Notes under the pieces: model-generated
Databases searched by the model: none
Told to the model about the DNA's origin: nothing
Seen by the model: the letters and a program-made list of their open reading frames with translations, nothing else
In this document: piece by piece, positions 15,381 to 20,570 of the stretch
How the letters are laid out: every line of letters starts with the position of its first letter
Position numbering within the stretch: the stretch's first letter is position 1
NCBI GenBank assembly: GCA_016210495.1
Contig: JACQUC010000182.1
Coordinates: 1-20,570 of the forward strand
Length of the DNA: 20,570 nucleotides
Direction: 5' to 3'
DNA from: Chloroflexota bacterium
GTDB lineage: Bacteria > Chloroflexota > FW602-bin22 > JACPRP01
Position numbers and translations under genes: made by a program

Positions 15381-16227
15381 TTACGTTCGGCTCCTGAAGC
15401 TTAACATCGTGGGCCCGCTGCTGTTGGTTGCCTGGGCAGCGGCCGTGGTTGCCGGCAGCGCTGTCCCTGCCTGGGACCGGCTGCTGCTGCTTGCGGCGGC
15501 GGGAGGTCTCTCCTCGGCGGGGGCGAGCGTGCTCAACCACTATGGCGACAGGCGACTTGACGTCTTGATGGACCGAACGAAGGCCAGGCCTTTGGCCGCA
15601 AGTAAGGTGCGGGCCAGTGCGGTCCTGGGGTTGGGGCTTGCCCTCGTCGCCCTTTCCATTCCGTTTTCGCTTTGGCTCGGGCCTCTTGTTGCCGCCTGCA
15701 CTCTCGCGGGAGCCTTTGTCTATGTGGTCATCTACACGTTGTGGCTTAAGCCGTACAGCCCGCTGAGTGTGGTAGTGGGTGGACTGGCGGGCAGCTTCGC
15801 CGCTCTGTCCGGTTGGTTCAGCACAAACGCTCCGCTGTCGTGGACGGCAGCCATCGTCGCCGCGCTGGTCTTTCTGTGGACACCGGCCCACTTCTGGAGT
15901 TTTGCCATAGTCCATCACCGCGACTACCAACGGGCGGGCATACCAACACTGGCCGTGGTGGCGGGGACGAAAGGAGCGGCAACCTGCATTCTACTTACCA
16001 GCGTGCTGCTGGCTCTGGTCTCTTTTCTTCTCTACCTGTTGAACGCCTTCGGCAGCGTCTACCTTATTGGCACAGTTTTTCTAGCAGGCGCATACCTGGT
16101 TTCAAACTTTCAACTATGGAGAACACCGAAGCAGGAACGGGCTTGGATTAGCTACAAGCTCTCAGGAGTCTTTCTGTTGGGCATCTTCATAGCAATGATG
16201 CTGGATGTCCTTCTGGCGCGAATGTAG
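15367..16227 (+). CDS. ctaB: UbiA-family protoheme IX farnesyltransferase (heme O synthase)
   Basis: The protein has 286 residues and about eight or nine membrane helices. The first prenyl-binding motif reads N57-x3-D61-x3-D65 with M68 and R70-T71 (NHYGDRRLDVLMDRTKARPL). The second, around 175-193, contains HFWSFAIVHHRDY and AGIPTL, which is typical of CtaB/CyoE and not of quinone UbiA enzymes. It adds farnesyl to heme B to make heme O for oxidases. No ctaA-like heme A synthase is nearby, so heme O (or heme A made elsewhere) would serve the oxidase. The start is uncertain: TTG at 15367 overlaps the cupredoxin gene by 14 bp with AAGGG upstream, and no ATG is available near this position. Confidence 0.88.
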   Translation: MSGCDYVRLLKLNIVGPLLLVAWAAAVVAGSAVPAWDRLLLLAAAGGLSSAGASVLNHYGDRRLDVLMDRTKARPLAASKVRASAVLGLGLALVALSIPFSLWLGPLVAACTLAGAFVYVVIYTLWLKPYSPLSVVVGGLAGSFAALSGWFSTNAPLSWTAAIVAALVFLWTPAHFWSFAIVHHRDYQRAGIPTLAVVAGTKGAATCILLTSVLLALVSFLLYLLNAFGSVYLIGTVFLAGAYLVSNFQLWRTPKQERAWISYKLSGVFLLGIFIAMMLDVLLARM

Positions 16228-16305
16228 GCGCCGGCCTGGCATCGTCCAACCCCGGCGCCCGGTTAGCAGTTGCGACCGGCAAATAGCAATGGACAAGGAG
16301 GAGCT

Positions 16306-16719
16306 ATGCCTGATTATGCGGGAAGCGCAAGTCTCAGACTTGGAATTGCCACAATATTTCTGCTTCTGGGGTGCGCCAGCAGCCCGCCACTTGCCATGCC
16401 AACGCCGGCAACAGCTCCGCCGGCCAGGTCGAACACGCCCGCCCCGGCAACAGGATCGGAGGCTGCCCCAGGCGGTACCGGCGATGTTGCCAAAGGTAGA
16501 GTGGTGTACGATACTTACTGCTCGGCATGCCACGGCAAGAACGCTGAAGGACTCGCCGCACCGGACTTGCGCAAGGTGGGCGCGAATCGGGACCGCGCCT
16601 TCATTACCAGCTGGCTTGTCGAACCGACAGCCGTCAAACCTGGCACCACGATGCCAAAGGTTCCGCTGACCGATCCTGACCTGCGAGCCCTTGTGGACTT
16701 TCTCCTGACCCTCAGGTGA
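16306..16719 (+). CDS. Mono-heme class I cytochrome c lipoprotein
   Basis: The protein has 137 residues from the ATG at 16306, which has AAGGAGG four bases upstream; an earlier ATG at 16270 lacks such a site. A hydrophobic signal ends in the lipobox LLLGC (C23). A Pro/Ala/Thr-rich flexible linker (about 25-58) follows. The cytochrome domain (60-137) has the heme-binding C72-x2-C75-H76 (YCSACH) and the distal ligand M116 (GTTMPKVPL). The C-terminal helix ALVDFLLTL is typical of class I cytochromes c. Tethered outside the membrane, it is a likely electron donor to CuA of subunit II. It lies 78 bp after ctaB and appears to close the operon, since 193 bases separate it from the next gene. Confidence 0.9.
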   Translation: MPDYAGSASLRLGIATIFLLLGCASSPPLAMPTPATAPPARSNTPAPATGSEAAPGGTGDVAKGRVVYDTYCSACHGKNAEGLAAPDLRKVGANRDRAFITSWLVEPTAVKPGTTMPKVPLTDPDLRALVDFLLTLR

Positions 16720-16831
16720 CATTCCTCTCTAGGCAGCAACTTTTCGAGCGGTAGGTCCTCTTGATGCCCCGTGCGGTTCTCACGCTGCCACTAGCCAATG
16801 AGCGGGGTACGCCCCTGGGGCAGCGACATTC

Positions 16832-16846
16832 TGGCACGCTTCTTGC
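16832..16846 (+). promoter_or_regulatory. Possible sigma-54 promoter before the repeat lipoprotein
   Basis: TGGCAC-N5-TTGC has the -24 GG and -12 GC exactly 12 bp apart, as sigma-54 promoters require. It sits about 65 bases before the GTG start at 16913. Just upstream is a GC-rich segment (16804-16821) where GGGG, CCCC and GGGG runs could pair in alternative ways. No sigma-54 gene or activator is in the window. Confidence 0.4.
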
Positions 16847-16912
16847 GTCCCCTTCCCGAAGGCGTGATTTGAGCCAGCGTGGTCTTTTTGAATTGAAAGG
16901 GAAGGTGTTGGC

Positions 16913-18466
16913 GTGATTTCCATCATTACGACGTTTCTGGGGATGCGCAAGCGACTCTTGTTTTTGGCCCTGTTGGTGACTATCATCGGGCTATATCCTT
17001 TCCTTGCCGGCTGCCAGCGAGGAGCGCCGGCGGAATCGAGAGGAGCAACCTCGATACCCGACGCGATCGTGGAGCCATCACTGAGCCTGGCGGCATCGAC
17101 GGTGTGGCAGAACGGCGACTTCGGTCTATCGGTCGAAGGGTTCGCGCCGGGAGAGGCGGTGGTGCTCAGGGTCCTCGACGAAGAGACAAAGGGCTTCAAA
17201 GACGTGGGACGCGCGAAGGCCGACCTCGAGGGCAGAATCAACGAGCTAACGATCGAGCTGCCGAGCTGGGTCACCTCGGGCGCTCGAAAGGTCGAGGTCC
17301 TGGGCCAGAGCAGCGGCCGGCGCGCCGAGTCGACGCTGTACGTCAGGGCCGAAAAGCCGTGGCTAAGCCTGGCCGCGTATGCGACGAAGCAGGATGGCAA
17401 ACTGGGCTTGGCCACCGGCGGATTCGAGCCGGGGGAGAACGTGAGCGCCTTCTTCGAGCAGGGCCCGCAGAAGGTGCTGGCGATGGCGGTGGCCGACCAG
17501 GCGGGCAACGTCGATTGGCTGGAAATTGGCGTGCGTGGCGTCCAGGCGGGGCAATACAACCTGATCCTGCTGGGGGAGACGAGTCAGACCAGGCTGACCG
17601 AGCCCATCGTGATCACGCCGCGGGTGGCGTGGGTTGACTTGCACACTTACGCTGTAGGACCCGGAGGTGCCGTTGGATTCGACGGCCACGGATTCGCGCC
17701 GGAAGAGAATGTGCGGGTATTTTTGGACGAGCCCACTGGCACGCCCCTGCTGGAGGCGGCGGCCGACGACGCGGGTAATGTTACTGTCACAAAAGCCTAC
17801 GCGGCTAAGCCGAGTGACGTGGGAAGACGCAGGCTGATATTCGTAGGCGAGCTAACGAACGGCAACATCTCGACGGCTTTCGACGTGATGGCGTTTACGC
17901 CGTCATTTCAGATGACGACCTACTCGGGTCCTCCTGGCACGGAGACGTCGTTCAACGGCAACGGCTTTGCTCCCGGCGAGAAGGTGCACGTGTTCCTCGA
18001 AGGGCGCGAGCAGCCCGTGGCGACGATCGAGGCCGGCCTCGACGGGTCCTTCACGGACGCGGGCAGGTTTATGGTGCCACGCAACGCCAACGGCGGAAAC
18101 CTCGGCGTGAGGCTTATGGGCGATGCGAGCGGCGCGCGACTGATGCAGGGTTTCTCCGTGGTGCGCATCCAGCCGTTCCTTGGTCTAGACGTTTACGCGG
18201 GCCCACCTGGGACGGTAGTCCGGTTCAGAGGACTGGGATTCGCGGCCGGGGAGAACGTGAAGATCCATCTGGGCAACCGCGAGGGTCCGACTGTGGCCAC
18301 TGCCCGGACGGACCTTGAAGGTCGGTTCGCGGCCTCGACGCCGACCGGCGTGCCGGGTGGCACGACGCAGGACGTGGCTTTCACCGCCATCGGCGAAGAA
18401 AGCGGCGTCGAGGCCCAGGTGAGGTTCCAGGTGATCTTGCCGGTGCAGCCCTCGCAGGGGCGATAA
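16913..18466 (+). CDS. Lipoprotein with five tandem ~91-residue beta-sandwich-like repeats
   Basis: The protein has 517 residues. Signal and lipobox LAGC (C34) predict a surface-anchored protein. Five repeats each carry a G-F-x-P/A-G/E-E-x-V core (SVEGFAPGEAV near 76, GGFEPGENV near 170, GHGFAPEENV near 260, GNGFAPGEKV near 351, GLGFAAGENV near 442). This gives a period of 90-95 residues. Each repeat ends in a strand such as YNLILLGE or LGVRLMGD, like IPT/TIG or other Ig-like folds. No catalytic motif is seen. It may be an adhesion, spacer or sugar-binding protein. GTG at 16913 has GGAAGGTG seven bases upstream; ATG at 16943 is a weaker choice. It converges on the next gene with only three bases between the stops. 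Confidence 0.72.
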   Translation: MISIITTFLGMRKRLLFLALLVTIIGLYPFLAGCQRGAPAESRGATSIPDAIVEPSLSLAASTVWQNGDFGLSVEGFAPGEAVVLRVLDEETKGFKDVGRAKADLEGRINELTIELPSWVTSGARKVEVLGQSSGRRAESTLYVRAEKPWLSLAAYATKQDGKLGLATGGFEPGENVSAFFEQGPQKVLAMAVADQAGNVDWLEIGVRGVQAGQYNLILLGETSQTRLTEPIVITPRVAWVDLHTYAVGPGGAVGFDGHGFAPEENVRVFLDEPTGTPLLEAAADDAGNVTVTKAYAAKPSDVGRRRLIFVGELTNGNISTAFDVMAFTPSFQMTTYSGPPGTETSFNGNGFAPGEKVHVFLEGREQPVATIEAGLDGSFTDAGRFMVPRNANGGNLGVRLMGDASGARLMQGFSVVRIQPFLGLDVYAGPPGTVVRFRGLGFAAGENVKIHLGNREGPTVATARTDLEGRFAASTPTGVPGGTTQDVAFTAIGEESGVEAQVRFQVILPVQPSQGR

Positions 18467-18469
18467 CGT

Positions 18470-19537
18470 TTAGCTTCCTAGGCTTGGGCCTACCTCTCTT
18501 CGCAAAGACAGGGTCACGCAGCGCGTGCCGTTCGTGCCCACTTGCAGCCCCGAGGCGTCGAACGGGATCACCTCAATGCCGGCCTCGCGGACTTTTGCAA
18601 TCGTCCTCTCGGCCTGGGCAGGCATAATCACCCTACCGGGCTCGAGAATCACCAGGTTCGCCGGGGCATCACGGAAATGCTCCTCGGGATCGACCTCGAT
18701 CAGCTTGAACTCGTGTGCCCTGAGCCACTTGAAGGTCTTGTAGTCGAGGAAGCCGGGATAGATCAGGGCCACGCGCAGGTCCAGCACCCCGAAAATCATG
18801 TCGATGTGGAACTCGCCGCCCGCGCGGAAGTCCTGGTAGATCGTGGTGCAGTCGGCAATCGGAATGTGCTTGTAGCCGGCGCGCTGCAGCACGGGAATCA
18901 CCTGCTCCAGAGCTTCGTCGTTGCAGGCGCACGATCTGAAGGTCATAATGGCGTCCTCGGCGATTTGGACGAAGACGCCCGCTTCGCAAATGCCGTTGCC
19001 GTGAATCGTGATGAGGACTGGGCAGTCTATTTTGGCGAAGAACCGGTTGAAATTGACCTCCAGCCCGCGGATGAAGGAGGCGTGCCCTTGCCGAGGGAGG
19101 ATGGCGCCACCCCGGATCACGATCGGGAAGGCGCCCATGAATAGCTTCCGCATCGGGCCGTAAGCGCCCATGGTTTCCGGCGTCTCCATCCAGTGGACCT
19201 GCACGCCTTCCTTCGTCAGGAGCTCGGCGTAATCGTCGATGGTCTTCTGCAGCCGATACAGGTCCACCTTTTCTCTTCTGAGCATGTAGAATTGTCTGTG
19301 CCTCTCCCACAGAGGATTCGTCTCGTGTGCCGTGGGTTTTGCCAGCGCTACTTCCTTCAGCTTCCCGATGCCCTGTGCCCCCCAGTTTTTGCCCCAGACC
19401 CTTTCCAGCTCGTCCAGGTAGCTGAAGCTGTCGAGAACATCGGTATGGGGAGCCTTACCAAGCTCGAAGTCGGGGTAGTTCTCCATAGGATAGTCTTCGA
19501 TTGGGCCGTGGTATTCCTGCTTGGGATTCTTCAGCAT
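18470..19537 (-). CDS. Amidinotransferase/arginine deiminase superfamily enzyme
   Basis: The protein has 355 residues. It fits the guanidino-group modifying (pentein) superfamily. The catalytic Cys is C340 in GTNGTRCVTLSL near the C-terminus, the His is H244 in EFHIDMIFGVLD, and an acidic residue at E185 lies in GNGICEAGVFV, where relatives have EGGD. An N-terminal extension (about 1-90), rich in aromatic and charged residues, is longer than in simple dimethylarginine hydrolases. Members include arginine deiminase, dimethylargininase and glycine/inosamine amidinotransferases; which reaction applies cannot be decided. Neighbours give no pathway hint. The ATG at 19537 has only a weak AGGA ribosome site, within a structured leader (19550-19591). 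Confidence 0.78.
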   Translation of the reverse strand: MLKNPKQEYHGPIEDYPMENYPDFELGKAPHTDVLDSFSYLDELERVWGKNWGAQGIGKLKEVALAKPTAHETNPLWERHRQFYMLRREKVDLYRLQKTIDDYAELLTKEGVQVHWMETPETMGAYGPMRKLFMGAFPIVIRGGAILPRQGHASFIRGLEVNFNRFFAKIDCPVLITIHGNGICEAGVFVQIAEDAIMTFRSCACNDEALEQVIPVLQRAGYKHIPIADCTTIYQDFRAGGEFHIDMIFGVLDLRVALIYPGFLDYKTFKWLRAHEFKLIEVDPEEHFRDAPANLVILEPGRVIMPAQAERTIAKVREAGIEVIPFDASGLQVGTNGTRCVTLSLRREVGPSLGS

Positions 19538-19549
19538 CGCTTCGATCCT

Positions 19550-19591
19550 ACCGCCGTCAGGCGCTTAGCGCCTCGACTTCCAGATGGCGGT
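19550..19591 (-). promoter_or_regulatory. Nested hairpin in the leader of the amidinotransferase-like gene
   Basis: AGGCGCT-T-AGCGCCT (19559-19573) is a perfect inverted repeat enclosed by ACCGCC (19550-19555) and GGCGGT (19586-19591). It lies 12-54 bases before the ATG on the minus strand, next to the weak ribosome site. It could affect translation; no known riboswitch pattern is recognised. Confidence 0.35.
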
Positions 19592-19812
19592 CAGTGCCCC
19601 CTTTCTCTTTTTGTCTACGTGGAAAGCGCAAGAACGCGCTCGTGGCTGCTAGCCGTTGTGTTGGCAGGTAGCAATGAGGTCTGATGGCTTGTCCGATATA
19701 TAGCACGCGCCGCAGCGGGTGTCAAGAGTCTATGCGCCCGCAATGCTGGCCGCGATATGATGTGCTGGGCGAGAGGCAAACCGGGAACGCTGCGCCACGC
19801 CAGGACTCTTCG

Positions 19813-19821
19813 TGATATAAT
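19813..19821 (+). promoter_or_regulatory. Extended -10 promoter for the HExxH gene
   Basis: TGATATAAT, a perfect TGn-TATAAT, is identical to the element driving the GT-C-like gene at 2153-2161. No good -35 is present. It implies that the transcript begins near 19828, inside the longest open frame. Confidence 0.5.
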
Positions 19822-19900
19822 AGGAGCGGACGAGGCGAGGAAGTGGAGGCAGCGCGCAACGAGTGGCAGCCAGCAGCCCGCATCGGGCGGACCGAGGCCA

Positions 19901-20500
19901 GTGAGGGCAGCCCAACTCCAGGAGATGGCGCAGCGCATAGCGCCGGAACTGACGAGGGAGACAAAGACGGTTAACCGCTGGAACGGGACAATTCGGCTAG
20001 ATGCCGGGCTGGGTAGTGCGGGACGCAAGGAATGGAATTGCACGATTACGCTTTGGGATGATCCGGAGTTTCTCAATAGGCCTGCGCACTATTGGCCCAT
20101 ACTGAATCACGAGATGCTGCATGCGCTGTCCACCGGTCTGACCCCAGCTAGCCACTCGCGATTCCGTGGTTGGGAAGAGGGCGTGGTGGGGAAGCTCCAG
20201 CGAATTCTCGGCCCACGCGTGTTGCAGCAAATAGGAGAAGAGCCTTACGTGGGCAACTGGGCTTACAATCCCTATGTTGCTGGGTTGGAGCGATTGCGTA
20301 CCTTTCTCGGCAGGGCGGAGCGGCCTTTCTACCTGAACTTGATCAGAACGCCACTGGCTGAGCGCGAGCAGTTGGTGAGAAGCATGGGCCCAGGTTTCAA
20401 GGATGCTCAAGCTTCCCAGTGGCAGCAATTACTAATGAAGCTTCGCCTCAAACCGCCCAGTGAGCGGTGGTACTACACAATGGTTTTCAAGAAAGGGTAA
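19901..20500 (+). CDS. Small HExxH zinc metallopeptidase-like protein
   Basis: The protein has 199 residues from GTG 19901. The zinc motif is H70-E71-M-L-H74 (NHEMLHALS). A WEEG segment (E92/E93) 18-19 residues further could supply the third ligand as in gluzincins. There is no signal peptide or membrane helix, so it is probably cytoplasmic, and no full-length peptidase family is recognised. The frame is open from ATG 19757, but a perfect extended -10 at 19813-19821 lies inside that stretch, so I prefer GTG 19901 (GAGG upstream) or ATG 19925. The start remains uncertain. It may be a minimal peptidase like those of mobile or toxin-related loci, or an orphan hypothetical. Confidence 0.6.
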   Translation: MRAAQLQEMAQRIAPELTRETKTVNRWNGTIRLDAGLGSAGRKEWNCTITLWDDPEFLNRPAHYWPILNHEMLHALSTGLTPASHSRFRGWEEGVVGKLQRILGPRVLQQIGEEPYVGNWAYNPYVAGLERLRTFLGRAERPFYLNLIRTPLAEREQLVRSMGPGFKDAQASQWQQLLMKLRLKPPSERWYYTMVFKKG

Positions 20501-20533
20501 AATAGCTGGTGGAGAAGGAGGTTGATTCTGAGT

Positions 20534-20570
20534 ATGTGCAACATCAACGATTTGCTCCGCCAGCACGTCA
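20534..20570 (+). CDS. Start of an unidentified gene, cut by the window end
   Basis: An ATG at 20534 opens a frame (MCNINDLLRQHV) that runs to the window edge. AAGGAGG lies at 20515-20521, 12 bases upstream, a long but usable spacing. An in-frame TTG at 20522 is too close to it. The gene starts 33 bases after the HExxH gene and may share its transcript. Twelve residues are too few for a family call. Confidence 0.45.
   Translation, partial: MCNINDLLRQHV

Larger units (their letters stand above)
19538..19900. other. Intergenic region between divergent amidinotransferase-like and HExxH genes
   Basis: This stretch of 363 bases holds the leader hairpins of the minus-strand gene (19550-19591), AT-rich TATATA sequence near 19696-19703 that may serve as a minus-strand -10, and the plus-strand extended -10 at 19813-19821. 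The plus frame is open back to 19757, but this part reads unlike a protein and would contain the promoter. Confidence 0.5.

Noticed and set aside
1..20570. CRISPR arrays, tRNA or rRNA genes
   Set aside because: No regularly spaced direct repeats with unique spacers and no tRNA- or rRNA-like sequence were seen on either strand.

Overview
The window is about 20.6 kb of GC-rich bacterial chromosome, apparently from a free-living aerobe or facultative organism. A rubredoxin-less rubrerythrin with a PerR-type repressor, a B-type (ba3-like) oxidase operon with blue-copper lipoproteins, an IS1634-type element and many short dispersed palindromes fit Chloroflexota best. That assignment is an inference from gene style only; no rRNA or tRNA is present.

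Layout. 1-770: end of a rubrerythrin gene overlapping a PerR-like regulator (peroxide/iron stress), closed by a 29-bp palindrome. 767-5846: minus strand, with a GT-C/DUF2142-like membrane protein, an ABC exporter pair (permease and ATPase, overlapping by 4 bp), a cluster of palindromic repeats, and an ECF sigma factor with its zinc-finger anti-sigma factor. 6069-7413: a complete-ended but internally decayed insertion sequence with perfect 17-bp terminal inverted repeats and a 6-bp target duplication. 7440-10269: a sensor histidine kinase and an OmpR/PhoB-type response regulator. 10353-16719: a copper/heme respiratory cluster on the plus strand. It holds a P19-like Met-rich secreted protein, a CuA subunit II, a heme-copper oxidase subunit I, a His-rich membrane-anchored unknown, two different cupredoxin lipoproteins, a heme O synthase-like UbiA enzyme and a mono-heme cytochrome c lipoprotein. 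16913-18466: a lipoprotein with five ~91-residue beta-sandwich-like repeats. 18470-20570: an amidinotransferase/deiminase-superfamily enzyme (minus), a small HExxH protein, and the start of an unidentified gene.

The most interesting part is 10353-16719. Subunit I aligns without gaps over two long blocks with remembered Thermus ba3 sequence, but the high-spin heme ligand His is Tyr383 and one CuB ligand His is Tyr282. The two low-spin heme ligands (His61, His385) and the CuA site of subunit II are intact. This points to an oxidase relative that still takes electrons but has a remodelled catalytic site. The P19-like gene and the oxidase operon are each preceded by a four-half-site array with the same 0/11/32/43 bp geometry and the same distance to a -10 element. 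This makes them strong candidates for joint control by the adjacent two-component system.
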